Below, piece after piece: positions 36,550 through 45,373 of a stretch of DNA of 64,000 bases (its first letter is position 1; every line of letters begins with the position of its first letter). The DNA lies in contig JAKIUF010000006.1 in the NCBI GenBank assembly GCA_021647705.1, positions 83,562 to 147,561 of the forward strand. Direction: 5' to 3'. A model generated the notes under the pieces. The model was given only the letters and a program-made list of their open reading frames with translations, was not told where the DNA came from and did no database searches. The position numbers and the translations under genes were made by a program. The stretch comes from Gammaproteobacteria bacterium (GTDB lineage: Bacteria > Pseudomonadota > Gammaproteobacteria > SZUA-152).

Positions 36550-36813
36550 ATGCATACGAAAGAATCAATATACGAATATTTGAAGGGCGTCATGTCGGAG
36601 CTGTTTGAAGTCGAGGTCGATACGATTCGTCCTGATTCCAGGCTCTACGAAGAACTGGATATTGACAGTATCGATGCCGTGGACATGATCATAAAACTGA
36701 AAGACCTGACAGGGAAAAAGTTGCGGCCCGAAGACTTCAAAAATGTGCGCACGGTGCAAGATGTGGTGGATGCCGTCTATGTGCTGATCAACAATGATAC
36801 CCCCATGCAGTGA
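36550..36813 (+). CDS. Acyl carrier protein, aryl-polyene type, copy 2
   Basis: An 87-residue ACP. The phosphopantetheine Ser is in ELDIDSIDAVDMIIKL, and the start MHTKESIYEYLKGVMSELF and the tail FKNVRTVQDVVDAVY have normal ACP helices. The stop overlaps the GTG start of the dehydratase (GTGA). Two ACPs of this type are usual in aryl-polyene clusters, one loaded by the ligase and one used in elongation. Here each divergent operon carries one. It has its own 155-base upstream gap, where an internal promoter could lie. Confidence 0.9.
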   Translation: MHTKESIYEYLKGVMSELFEVEVDTIRPDSRLYEELDIDSIDAVDMIIKLKDLTGKKLRPEDFKNVRTVQDVVDAVYVLINNDTPMQ

Positions 36814-37196
36814 TCTCCACGCCGCCTGACAGCCCACATCCCGAGAACAAAACTGACCCTGTCATATTACAACAACATATTGATGCTGTTGAAACCCGGT
36901 TCTTACTCTATATCCCCAATGATCTGGTGTATTTCGAAGATCATTTTCCCAGCCACCCTATGCTTCCAGGAGTGGTTCAGATCCAATGGGTAACAGACTT
37001 GGCGAAACAACTACCGCTACCCGATACATTTCTGGAAAATTTTTCGACAATAACAAAACTGAAATTCATGCGTCTGATTGCACCAGAAGTCCAACTCACC
37101 CTGCAACTGATAATATCGCCATCAGGCAAATCACTGAGCTTTCGCTATTTCGATGATGCGGGCGATTACTCTTCCGGCCATCTGGGCTTCAGGTAG
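36810..37196 (+). CDS. ApeI-like hotdog dehydratase, copy 2
   Basis: A 128-residue hotdog protein starting at a GTG that overlaps the ACP stop. The active-site strand is YFEDHFPSHPMLPGVVQIQW, and the second conserved segment ITKLKFMRLIAPEVQLTLQL. It is longer at the N-terminus than copy 1 at 30976. Both contain H-F-P and P-G. It probably acts as a dehydratase partner in polyene elongation. Duplicated ApeI genes in the two arms suggest a division of labour or a cluster fusion. Confidence 0.82.
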   Translation: MISTPPDSPHPENKTDPVILQQHIDAVETRFLLYIPNDLVYFEDHFPSHPMLPGVVQIQWVTDLAKQLPLPDTFLENFSTITKLKFMRLIAPEVQLTLQLIISPSGKSLSFRYFDDAGDYSSGHLGFR

Positions 37197-37202
37197 TCCA
37201 CC

Positions 37203-37961
37203 ATGTTCAACCCTTGCATCATCATTCCGACATACAACCATCACCGCTATATTCACACAGTGATTGATGGGCTAGGGCAGGATATTCCCTGCCTGATTAT
37301 CGACGACGGCAGCATTTCACCCTGCCGTGAAATTCTTCAGGATCTCGCCCGTGAACGGCCCTGGGTAGAACTTGTTCGATTGCAACAGAATCAGGGGAAA
37401 GGAATCGCCGTCACCACCGGACTGAAGCATGCCTACCAACAGGGGTTCAGTCACGCCCTGCAAATCGATGCCGATGGCCAACACGATACCAATGATCTCC
37501 CTCGCTTTCTTTCCCTGGCAAAAAAACACCCCCTGGCCATCATCGCAGGGGTGAGGCGCTATGAAGAAATGCCGCCCAAACGACGTTATGGCCGGATGAT
37601 TACCGATTTCTGGGTATGGATAAATACCCTTTCCTTCACCATTAAAGACTCCATGTGTGGTTACCGTCTTTACCCATTAGCAGAAACCATGCCTCTGATA
37701 TCGGATACCGCAGTGGGCCAGCGGATGGATTTTGATACCGATATTCTGGTACGGCTCTACTGGCGTGGAATTGCGGTCGAACAACTGGAAACCCGAATAC
37801 ACTATCACCATGATGGCGTCTCTCATTTTGACATGCTGCGGGACAATCTAAGAATTTCGAAAATGCACACCCGCCTTTTCTTCGGCATGCTGGTCAGGCT
37901 GCCTGTCCTCATGGCACGCACCTGGAAACATCAAGACAAACATGCTCAACACAAAAACTGA
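37203..37961 (+). CDS. Family 2 glycosyltransferase (ApeJ-like)
   Basis: A 252-residue GT-A fold enzyme: CIIIPTYNHHRYIHTVI, LIIDDGSISPC and the metal-binding ALQIDADGQHDTNDL, with YGRMITDFWVWINTLSFTI later. It resembles the glycosyltransferase half of ApeJ, which in other clusters is fused to an acyltransferase. Here the acyltransferase is a separate gene. It may add a sugar as part of the lipid anchor. It starts 7 bases after the dehydratase and overlaps the thioesterase by 20 bases. Confidence 0.85.
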   Translation: MFNPCIIIPTYNHHRYIHTVIDGLGQDIPCLIIDDGSISPCREILQDLARERPWVELVRLQQNQGKGIAVTTGLKHAYQQGFSHALQIDADGQHDTNDLPRFLSLAKKHPLAIIAGVRRYEEMPPKRRYGRMITDFWVWINTLSFTIKDSMCGYRLYPLAETMPLISDTAVGQRMDFDTDILVRLYWRGIAVEQLETRIHYHHDGVSHFDMLRDNLRISKMHTRLFFGMLVRLPVLMARTWKHQDKHAQHKN

Positions 37962-38382
37962 AATCACAATCCCCTTCCATGACGTCGACTCCATGAAAGT
38001 CGTCTGGCATGGCTGCTATGTAAAATATTTCGAAATCGCCCGATGTCAATTGCTTGAAATTTTCGATTACAGTTACCAGAAAATGTTTGAATCCGGCTAC
38101 GCTTGGCCGGTGGTCGATATGCGAATCAAATACGTTAAACCGCTGCATTTTGACCAAAAAATCGTGGTGGAAACTCAATTAATAGAATGGGAATACCGGC
38201 TAAAAATCAAATATCGAATTTGTGATGCCGATAGCGGAGTAACCCTGACCAAGGGTTATACCATCCAAGTGGCTGTGGATATGGAGACTCAGGAAATGTG
38301 CCTGGAATCGCCTCTGGTTTTCACAACAAAGCTTTTCAAAACAGAGGCATTCAAAACAAAGTCAGGCAAAACCGAAACATGA
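37942..38382 (+). CDS. apeK: 4-hydroxybenzoyl-CoA thioesterase-like hydrolase (ApeK-like)
   Basis: A 146-residue hotdog thioesterase with the family stretch FHDVDSMKVVWHGCYVKYFE (catalytic Asp in the DVDSM turn) and VVETQLIEWEYRLKIKYRI. ApeK releases or proofreads acyl groups on the ACP. The start lies inside the glycosyltransferase end, and the stop overlaps the start of the LolA-like gene by ATGA. This indicates translational coupling along this arm. Confidence 0.85.
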   Translation: MLNTKTEITIPFHDVDSMKVVWHGCYVKYFEIARCQLLEIFDYSYQKMFESGYAWPVVDMRIKYVKPLHFDQKIVVETQLIEWEYRLKIKYRICDADSGVTLTKGYTIQVAVDMETQEMCLESPLVFTTKLFKTEAFKTKSGKTET

Positions 38383-39083
38383 ATCGCCTGATATTAGCTC
38401 TTATCATCACTCTGATGACACTCCCTCAACCGGTTTATGCCGGTGACGCCACCGAGACAAGCAACCTGCTATCTCAACAAATGCGTCAGCACCAAGTCGT
38501 AAAAGGCCACTTTGAACAATCGCGCACGTTGACCGGTATTCCCCGCCCCATTCATTCCAGCGGCCGCTTTATCTATTGGCGAAACCACGGCCTGTACTGG
38601 AAAACCGAAAAACCCATCTCTCAAGCCTCGACGTTTACCCCCGATGCCATCATTCACTGGCAGTCCGGCACTGACTTACAACAAGCCAAACGTCAGGTAA
38701 ACAAAAGCACATCACCGGTTCAAAAACAGATCAGCCGCATTTTACTGGCCGTTTTCGGCGGCGACATTCAATCATTGGAAAAACTGTTCAACACCCACTG
38801 GCATTCCGGCTCGACACCCGACGAAAAACAATGGACCGTAGACCTGACGCCTTCAGTGACCGCCATCAAACAAGTCGTTGCGAAAATCACCCTCAGCGGT
38901 GGAGATTACGTTAACGCTCTCAATCTCGATGCCAGCAACGGTGACACCACCCGGATTCACTTTTCCAACATCCGTGCATTCGCCTATCCCGCAGCAGAGG
39001 ATTGCCAGTATTTCAATCAGGATTCCGCATCATGTCCTGGCGACAAAACCGACACTCTTTCATCCAGCCGAAGAGAACCATGA
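38379..39083 (+). CDS. apeL: Periplasmic LolA-like carrier of the polyene cluster (ApeL-like)
   Basis: From the ATG at 38379 this is a 234-residue exported protein with a clean signal peptide (MNRLILALIITLMTLPQPVY, cleavage near AGD). The mature part resembles LolA: VVKGHFEQSRTLTGIPRPIH, SGRFIYWRNHGLYWKTEKP and LTPSVTAIKQVVAKITLSG. It is thought to escort the lipid-linked polyene from the inner membrane exporter (the MMPL protein encoded next) to the outer membrane. The stop overlaps the MMPL start by ATGA. Confidence 0.85.
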   Translation: MNRLILALIITLMTLPQPVYAGDATETSNLLSQQMRQHQVVKGHFEQSRTLTGIPRPIHSSGRFIYWRNHGLYWKTEKPISQASTFTPDAIIHWQSGTDLQQAKRQVNKSTSPVQKQISRILLAVFGGDIQSLEKLFNTHWHSGSTPDEKQWTVDLTPSVTAIKQVVAKITLSGGDYVNALNLDASNGDTTRIHFSNIRAFAYPAAEDCQYFNQDSASCPGDKTDTLSSSRREP

Positions 39084-41515
39084 AACCTGACAAGCGATCA
39101 GGAATGCAGTCAGAAATGCAGGACAGCCACACATTTACCTCGATTTACAGAGGGTTGGCAGCGGCATTTGTGATCCTTTGCCTGACCAGTATCTTTTTAC
39201 TGAATAACACATTTAAAACCGGACTGGTCATTGATACTGATCTCCGCGCCCTGTTGCCAAAAACTGACAACAATGCTCTCTCCCGCTACGCCGAATCCCG
39301 GTTACTCAATCGACTGGGGAACACGGTTATCCTGTTGATCGGAGCAACGACACCGGAAGCAGCAATAAAAGCGGCCGACTTCGGCAGTACCTGGCTGCAT
39401 AACCACACAACGTTGCGCGTGAATGCGGATTCCTCCCCGGGGCTCGACCCGGAAAACCTGATCCTGCAAATGAAAGATCACCGCTTCCATTTGCTCACAC
39501 CAAAACAACGACAACTGCTCGAAAACGATGCCACAGAGGATTTGCTCAACATGGGCTGGGCTTCAGTTCTGGGGCCCCAAAGCTGGGCCCGGATCACCTC
39601 CATACAAGAAGACCCCCTTGCATTGTTTGACGATTTTGTCGCATGGGCCAGTCAGACCGGCAGCACGTCCACCGTCACCCGGCATGGGGAAAATATACTG
39701 TTCAGCACACCTCAAAGACCCGGGTGGTTTTTCTCCCCTCTTTATATAAACACCGGCGAAGAAACATTTCAGCTCGATGCCCAAGCCAATACTGTCGCCA
39801 CCCTGGCCCAGCTACAGACAGCGCTGAAGCAACATTTACCCGAAATACAAACGTTAAAATCCGGTGTCATTTTTCATGCCGCTGAAGCCGCCAAACGCGC
39901 CCGGGGAGAGGTCACATTAATCGGTCTGGGGTCACTGCTCGGCATCATTGCATTATTCATTGCCGCCTTCCGCTCACTGACCCCGCTGGTCATCAGTTTA
40001 GCCTCTGTTTTTTTCGGCTGCGTCATTGCCTTTTCCATCGTTCACCACCTCTACTCCGGGCTGCACATCATCACTCTGGTTTTTGGTGCTGCCCTGATTG
40101 GTGTCTCCGTCGATTACTCGCTGCATTATTTCACCCGACTGTTCTCCACCCGCACCACCGGTCATCGCTTTACCTGTTTGCGATCCATTTTCCCGGCCAT
40201 CAGCCTCGGGTTGATCACCAGCATCATTGGCTACGGCAGTTTAAGCCAGGCACCATTGACCAGCCTCAACCAGATCGCCCTCTTTTCTGTCACCGGCCTC
40301 ATCAGTGCTTGGCTGTTCGTGGTTGTTATCTACCCCTGGGCCAGAATACGTGACCCCAAACCGATGCCGGCTTACCTGACCCGCTGGGCACTGTTCCCCC
40401 TGAATTGCTGGCAAAACCTGAAACGGCGACATCTGCCCCCGGCCACCTTCCTCGCAGGTCTGGCGATTCTGAGTGCCCTGGGTGCCTGGCTGACCATCAC
40501 CACTAGCGATGATGTCCGTATCCTTCACTCACCCTCAACGGTCTTGCTGGAAGAAGAAAAAAAACTGAAAACAATCATCAACAGCTATGCGGGCAATCAG
40601 TTTTTCATCGTCACCGGTTTAAGCGGACAACAAGTATTGCAAAATGAAGAAGCGTTCCGCCCACAACTTGAAAAACTGGTTGAGTCCGGAGCCATCACCG
40701 GCTACCAGTCCATCACTCGCTTCCTCCCATCCATCGCTCGCCAGCAAGAAGATTACCGCCTGCAAAAACACACACTCTACGATAATAGTGATAGTGGCGA
40801 ACCTGGCCCGATACCCCGCTTCATGAAAAAACTGGGGTTTGATGCCGCAGCGACAGAGCAACTGTCACACCGCTTTGCCGCCCGTAAAAATGACTACCTG
40901 ACCCCGAAAAACTGGCCGGGATTACAGGCATCAGGACTTGACCTGCTCTGGCTTGGTCAGATCGATAAACAATATGCGACCCTGATCCTGTTACAAGGGA
41001 TCAAAGATACCGCCGCCCTGACAACAGCGGCAACCGACGTCGATGACATTGTATTCATCGACAAGGTAAACGAGTTAAGCCACATTCTGGAACAGCAACG
41101 ACACTCGGCAACCGCCATGCTCGCCCTGGCGTATGGCGCAATCGTCATCCTGTTGCTCCTGCGTTATCGGCGAATCGATGCAATGCTCCTGGCGCTGGTT
41201 CCTCTGGTCTCAACGTTACTCACCATCACCCTGCTCTCCGGTATCGGCATGTCCATCAGCCTGTTTCATCTGTTTGCCATGTTCCTGATACTCGGGCTGG
41301 GTATGGATTACAGCATCTTCATTTATGAATCATCAGCGGCAGAAACCGCCAGCCACACCGCAATACTGTTCTCTGCTATCACCAGCTGTCTGTCATTCGG
41401 CCTGCTGGCACTGAGCAGCACACCCATGGTGCAATTTTTCGGTGCCACGGTATTAATCGGCAGCATTTTTAATCTGGCCCTCGCCCCCGCTGTTGCGCGC
41501 CTGTCGCCAAAATAG
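39080..41515 (+). CDS. apeM: MMPL/RND-type exporter (ApeM-like)
   Basis: From the ATG at 39080 this is an 811-residue RND-superfamily transporter with two halves. Each half has a long periplasmic part and a cluster of membrane segments. Conserved bits include the first segment AAFVILCLTSIFLLN, FGAALIGVSVDYSLHYFTRL in half one and LFHLFAMFLILGLGMDYSIF in half two, both with the Asp-Tyr-Ser pair of the proton relay. In aryl-polyene clusters it is believed to move the product outward with ApeL and ApeN. The partner apeN is separated from it here by about 3.8 kb of inserted DNA. Confidence 0.88.
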   Translation: MKPDKRSGMQSEMQDSHTFTSIYRGLAAAFVILCLTSIFLLNNTFKTGLVIDTDLRALLPKTDNNALSRYAESRLLNRLGNTVILLIGATTPEAAIKAADFGSTWLHNHTTLRVNADSSPGLDPENLILQMKDHRFHLLTPKQRQLLENDATEDLLNMGWASVLGPQSWARITSIQEDPLALFDDFVAWASQTGSTSTVTRHGENILFSTPQRPGWFFSPLYINTGEETFQLDAQANTVATLAQLQTALKQHLPEIQTLKSGVIFHAAEAAKRARGEVTLIGLGSLLGIIALFIAAFRSLTPLVISLASVFFGCVIAFSIVHHLYSGLHIITLVFGAALIGVSVDYSLHYFTRLFSTRTTGHRFTCLRSIFPAISLGLITSIIGYGSLSQAPLTSLNQIALFSVTGLISAWLFVVVIYPWARIRDPKPMPAYLTRWALFPLNCWQNLKRRHLPPATFLAGLAILSALGAWLTITTSDDVRILHSPSTVLLEEEKKLKTIINSYAGNQFFIVTGLSGQQVLQNEEAFRPQLEKLVESGAITGYQSITRFLPSIARQQEDYRLQKHTLYDNSDSGEPGPIPRFMKKLGFDAAATEQLSHRFAARKNDYLTPKNWPGLQASGLDLLWLGQIDKQYATLILLQGIKDTAALTTAATDVDDIVFIDKVNELSHILEQQRHSATAMLALAYGAIVILLLLRYRRIDAMLLALVPLVSTLLTITLLSGIGMSISLFHLFAMFLILGLGMDYSIFIYESSAAETASHTAILFSAITSCLSFGLLALSSTPMVQFFGATVLIGSIFNLALAPAVARLSPK

Positions 41516-41528
41516 CATTGCAAAAAGA

Positions 41529-41640
41529 AATAACCTGAACATTTTGCTGGTCTATCCTTCCGTCTTCAGCGTTGAGGAAGAAGGTTACATACAACGATGT
41601 ATGCACCTATTTCTGCGCCTTGAATACGAAACGATATCCG
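41529..41640. repeat. Dispersed repeat, short (unfilled) copy
   Basis: AATAACCTGAACATTTTGCT at the left and GAATACGAAACGATATCC at the right match the outer ends of the element at 8744-9118, where a MITE-like hairpin unit fills the middle. It begins 13 bases after the apeM stop, at the left edge of the accessory insertion. Confidence 0.7.
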
Positions 41641-41689
41641 GTGCAATCTGTATGAATTATTCAATTTTCATTCCTTAGTTGGAAGCCGG

Positions 41690-42058
41690 AGCCTTCCTCT
41701 GGCAAGGGTTGTGTGACTCCGAAGCAAGGTATGAGCAAAAAATCGCCAAAGTACTCAATCCACTTTATCGAGACATGGCGCATTGATCATAATAAACAGT
41801 TTCTGTATAGCATCGATAGCTTGAATGAATTGCCCGTTTTTTAGCCTGATATTCCTGCCCTAATTTTCCAGGAACCGGGGACTGGGCAAGGTGTATTAAT
41901 GGTAACTTTTGATCAGGGTAAGCTTGGGTATAACGCTCTGTCCGTTTTACGTACCAACGACAAATATCTCCCTTAACAGCTTGTTTTTGAAGGAATTCAA
42001 TATATTGACCCTGGAGTCTGGAGGCAGTATTGTCTGTTTTTGATTTGTTATTATTCAA
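41690..42058 (-). pseudogene. Tyrosine recombinase/integrase N-terminal remnant
   Basis: The open frame from 42058 contains LQGQYIEFLQKQAVKGDICR then WYVKRTERYTQAYPDQKL, the SAM-like N-terminal domain of integron-type and phage-type tyrosine recombinases. It then slips. The neighbouring frame continues the match with QAIDAIQKLFIMINAPCLDK and VLWRFFAHTLLRSHTTLAR, the usual W-x-FW...H-x-T-x-AR segment, interrupted by a stop. The catalytic C-terminal domain is not present. It is a decayed integrase piece and marks past mobility of the insert. Confidence 0.6.
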
Positions 42059-42307
42059 ATGTTTGCGTCATTGCATGTATGTGAATTTCATTTCATAACA
42101 TGCTGTTTTTTATATAAAACAGGGTGTTCGTAATTATGGTGCTATACAGATTCTGCATATTGGACTGTTAGCGCTTAAAGGCAAGTGGCGCATAATATAA
42201 GATATTTGGTTCTAATTTTTGTATTAGTCCAAGCTGTGTACCCCAATTTTAGCTAGGGGAATAATAAAGTTATAGAAATTTAGTCCATCAAGAAAGAGAG
42301 TTTAAAA

Positions 42308-42745
42308 ATGCCTTATATAAAGCTCGGAAATAGTTCGTATTGTGATTTTTTACGGTTATTTGTTTTAGCCCTTTGTATTTTTATATACGGATGTGAAAAT
42401 CATAGAATTACACTTGGTCCCGGTATTTCGTCTGCCTATAGTGATAATGTTATTGTTGCATTTTTTGATGAAGCAGAGCTACAAATTGAAACAGTCGATC
42501 AAGAGCAAGTTTTGATACAGGCATTAAACGATATGTTGATACTTTCGCCAGATGAATTGCGAAAACAGCGATATGCGAATTATCAGCTAGAACCGGGAAA
42601 ATGGAGATTGGATGAAATTTTATCGCGTTATTACTATGCGCGGCCGCCGATAGAGTTTGATGAATTACTTTATGAAGAGACAACTTCGAGTAGATCAAAA
42701 AATGCCATTAAAAAGGCACTGGTTTTTTTACAAAAAACCGAATAA
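42308..42745 (+). CDS. Putative lipoprotein, unknown
   Basis: A 145-residue protein with an N-terminal hydrophobic segment and a lipobox-like end (LALCIFIYGCENH, Cys29), so probably an outer-membrane or inner-membrane lipoprotein. An AGAGAG ribosome site lies a few bases before the ATG. The mature part is acidic and unfamiliar: FFDEAELQIETVDQEQVLIQ, then YYYARPPIEFDELLY. The region is clearly more AT-rich than the pigment genes on either side, which supports acquisition. It is 27 bases before the NlpC/P60-like gene, so the two may work together, possibly as a toxin or enzyme with its immunity or anchor partner. That pairing is speculation. Confidence 0.5.
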   Translation: MPYIKLGNSSYCDFLRLFVLALCIFIYGCENHRITLGPGISSAYSDNVIVAFFDEAELQIETVDQEQVLIQALNDMLILSPDELRKQRYANYQLEPGKWRLDEILSRYYYARPPIEFDELLYEETTSSRSKNAIKKALVFLQKTE

Positions 42746-42772
42746 ATACATGTAACAAATAGGGAGTTAATA

Positions 42773-43276
42773 ATGGCAATTTAGGGTAAATGTATACACC
42801 ATCCTGGTTTAGATGCGACGATTGAAGTAAATAGAAAGAAATATTGTCAGCGGTGTGAAACTGGACAACTACAGGCTGAAAAGTTATTGCCAAAAGACAT
42901 TGAGCCAAAAAAATGTTTCGTTTGGTATGTAGGGGGAAATCAGTGGGCACCAATCAAAGGAACAGGCTGCGCTCATTGGGTCGCGCATCAAAAAAGTATC
43001 ACGAAAGGAGCGCAAATTCATAAATGTTTAGCGGGTTGCACACTTAAGGTAAAGGATCTTATTATTGGTAGAACAAAAGTGACCTTGGATAAGGTAACCG
43101 TTGGCCATATCTATGTAGATCCAAAGGTTAAGCATTGCGGTATGGTATCCAAAATTACTAAATTACCGGGTAAACCAGATAAAATAGAAATACAGCACTC
43201 TTCGAGTCGTCAAAAGAAAGTGGCGAAAAATGATTATGCGACCTATTTCGGCGGAAAAGGTACATTTTATAAATAA
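42773..43276 (+). CDS. NlpC/P60-like amidase candidate with amber codon at position 4
   Basis: A well-placed AGGGAG site leads to ATG at 42773, giving Met-Ala-Ile-TAG, after which the same frame stays open for 163 codons. The sequence begins GKCIHHPGLDATIEVNRKKY then CQRCETGQ, a small zinc-ribbon-like part. It continues with the catalytic-looking GTGCAHWVAHQKSITKGAQI and a possible His in VDPKVKHCGMVSKI, the arrangement of NlpC/P60-type cysteine hydrolases. Such enzymes cut peptidoglycan stem peptides and are common toxins. The amber is either a recent nonsense mutation (Gln CAG to TAG fits) or the true start is the downstream TTG/ATG region near 42887. Function is inferred from two motifs only. 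Confidence 0.45.
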
Positions 43277-43484
43277 GCCAGCCCATTTTAGTTTTTGTGA
43301 GGTTGGGCTAGCCACGTGGTTTCGATACTGATCATGTGCTAACAAACCAATAAAGAAAAACACGGGTAGAGTAGAAAACAGGTATTATGCACTGGTAGAT
43401 CAAACCTATCTGTTCCGCCCCTTTCGTCTGGCGGTGCCTCAATAGTCTGATCATAGTAACAGTAGTCTGCCCTCCCTCATCAAA

Positions 43485-43496
43485 CCGTGCATACGG
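43485..43496. repeat. REP-like palindrome CCGTGCATACGG
   Basis: A 12-base near-palindrome preceded by CCCTCCCTCATCAAA and lying over the first codons of the REP transposase gene. A matching CCGTGCGTACGG with related flanks occurs at 45009-45020, after the lipoprotein gene. The two bracket the transposase-lipoprotein segment. Confidence 0.55.
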
Positions 43497-44359
43497 CTTT
43501 CCCGTACAAAGAACAAGATAGGCAAGATACTGGAGCGCTTTATCATGTCACCTCGCGAGGAAATGCGCAGGAAGCGATCTATCGAGACGATAAAGATAGA
43601 AGGGATTACTATAGTGTCATTTGTGAAGTTTGTAAGCGCTTTAATTGGGTTATCCACGCCTATTGTTTAATGGATAACCATTATCACCTGTTGGTTGAAA
43701 CCCCAGAAGGGAATTTGTCAAAGGGGATGCGCCATTTAAACGGTGTTTACACACAACGATTTAATCAAAATAACGCCCGTGTTGGACATGTGTTTCAAGG
43801 GCGTTATAAAGCAATCTTAGTCCAGAAAGACTCGTATCTTCTGGAACTGGCTCGCTATATAGTGCTGAACCCTGTAAGAGCGAGAATGGTTAGATCAGCC
43901 ACAGATTGGCCTTGGAGTAGCTACCGAGCGACAACAGGCCAAACAAACCCTCCCGGATGGCTCCATACCGATTGGATTTTATCGGCATTTTCCAAACAAA
44001 AGAAAACGGCGGTGACGGGTTATAAAGCATTTGTTGCAGAGGGTAAAAATCACCCCTCGCCCTGGGAAGAATTGAAAAATCAAATTTTCCTGGGGACCGA
44101 AAAATTTGTAGAGGATATGCAACGTAAAATATCGTCGGAGACAGCGCTAAGCGAAATACCTGCGACACAAAAACGCAAACCACCAAAGCCGTTAAGCTTT
44201 TATAAACAGAACTATTCGGATAGAAACACAGCAATTGCTCTTGCATATCAAAGCGGTGGTTATAGCATGGGAAAAATCGGAATATTTTTTGGGTTACATT
44301 ACTCTTGGGTGAGTCGAATTATACGTGATGTTGAAAAAGCAAAAAACAAGACCCTGTAA
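43487..44359 (+). CDS. REP-associated tyrosine transposase (RAYT, IS200-like Y1 family)
   Basis: A 290-residue HUH transposase. Conserved parts are TGALYHVTSRGNAQEAIYRD, the metal-binding HYH motif in YCLMDNHYHLLVETP (His65, His67), VFQGRYKAILVQKDSY and the Tyr in LELARYIVLNPVRARM (Tyr124). A C-terminal helix-turn-helix (GYSMGKIGIFFGLHYSWVSR) follows. Such enzymes nick at palindromic REP sequences and are thought to spread them. The frame's first codon is a GTG inside a REP-like palindrome, so the true start is uncertain. Core motifs are intact and it may be active. Confidence 0.88.
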   Translation: MHTAFPYKEQDRQDTGALYHVTSRGNAQEAIYRDDKDRRDYYSVICEVCKRFNWVIHAYCLMDNHYHLLVETPEGNLSKGMRHLNGVYTQRFNQNNARVGHVFQGRYKAILVQKDSYLLELARYIVLNPVRARMVRSATDWPWSSYRATTGQTNPPGWLHTDWILSAFSKQKKTAVTGYKAFVAEGKNHPSPWEELKNQIFLGTEKFVEDMQRKISSETALSEIPATQKRKPPKPLSFYKQNYSDRNTAIALAYQSGGYSMGKIGIFFGLHYSWVSRIIRDVEKAKNKTL

Positions 44360-44387
44360 TTCTTAATCAATTATCAAGGAATATATT

Positions 44388-44939
44388 ATGCGTATTAAAG
44401 CTATATTTTTGACCATTTTTGTTTGTGTGTTTGTTACTGGCTGTGCAAGTAGCCCAGAGAAATATCAAACAATAGTTAGTAAGCATGGCTCAACAATTCA
44501 ACCAACACAGGAAAAGTTGTCTAATTATTCTAATTATAACCTTTCACCATTAAAAACATCAGAAACACTGGATGCTGATACTGCCAAGCATGAACATGCC
44601 ATGGTTCTTGAAAAGAAGTTATCCACTGATATCCAGGCACTATTCAGCGAATGGGGGAAAGCGGGCAATGCTTCAAATCGAACGTTAGTTGTTGAACCGG
44701 AATTGGTTTCATTGAGAATAATTAGTGGTGTTGCGCGTTTTTGGGCAGGTGCGTATGCGGGTTATTCTCATATAAAGCTAAAGCTCACCATCAAGGATGC
44801 TGATACGAATGCTATTATTGGTTCGACTGTCATCTCAAAAGAGGCAAATGCAGGCGCTTGGTCAACTGGTGTATCTGACGCGCAGCTGGTTGATTATATT
44901 GTTGAAGTATCAGAACAATATTTACGGAATAATTATTAA
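44388..44939 (+). CDS. DUF4410-like lipoprotein
   Basis: A 183-residue protein with signal peptide and lipobox (IFVCVFVTGCASS, Cys19). The mature domain has LFSEWGKAGNASNRTLVVEP, FWAGAYAGYSHIKLKLTI and STVISKEANAGAWSTGVSDA, in the style of DUF4410 secreted proteins. It starts 28 bases after the transposase gene and lies between two REP-like palindromes, so it seems to have travelled with that segment. Its codon use is AT-leaning like the other genes of the insert. Function unknown. Confidence 0.65.
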   Translation: MRIKAIFLTIFVCVFVTGCASSPEKYQTIVSKHGSTIQPTQEKLSNYSNYNLSPLKTSETLDADTAKHEHAMVLEKKLSTDIQALFSEWGKAGNASNRTLVVEPELVSLRIISGVARFWAGAYAGYSHIKLKLTIKDADTNAIIGSTVISKEANAGAWSTGVSDAQLVDYIVEVSEQYLRNNY

Positions 44940-45008
44940 AGGAAAAAAGGGGGCAATCTTACTGGTTGTCCGGGTAGAGGAGGCAGAGATCTCCGTCTGC
45001 CCACAAAA

Positions 45009-45020
45009 CCGTGCGTACGG
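45009..45020. repeat. REP-like palindrome CCGTGCGTACGG
   Basis: This matches 43485-43496 with one base changed. A hairpin GGCAGA...TCTGCC lies just upstream (near 44983-45002). It marks the right border of the transposase/lipoprotein segment. The 350 bases from here to apeN hold no convincing gene. Confidence 0.5.
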
Positions 45021-45373
45021 ATCCATATATACACGGCTCTTCACACAAGTGATACCCAATAACGTAGATCAAATCAGTGCGACAACTGCTTGCCCGAATA
45101 CATCGTCTGTCCCTTTTCTCCAATAAACCAACCCAGCGGATAAGCCTTGGGTAGTAAATGTGAGTTTCTTCGGGCACCCTTGCCCTTGCCTTCGCTTACA
45201 TGTTCCTTTCTTCCAAAGCTATGCCTGGACTTGCGCTCGATAGCCGACTAGCATGCCGGTCACACATGCTCTTTTCGCTGCGCCTTGATTCACTCAAAAA
45301 ATGCGGCGAAAATGCGGTTAAAATAATGATGCATGGCGACTTATCACCACCAAAACATGAGAAAACACTGAGA

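Noticed and set aside
42150..42200. Possible integron attC site near the integrase remnant
   Set aside because: GTTAGCG-like bases occur, but the paired R' and R'' core sites of an attC hairpin could not be found.
45130..45330. Region upstream of apeN resembling group II intron or retroelement flank
   Set aside because: The sequence feels like known repeat flanks, but no reverse-transcriptase frame or domain V hairpin is visible.
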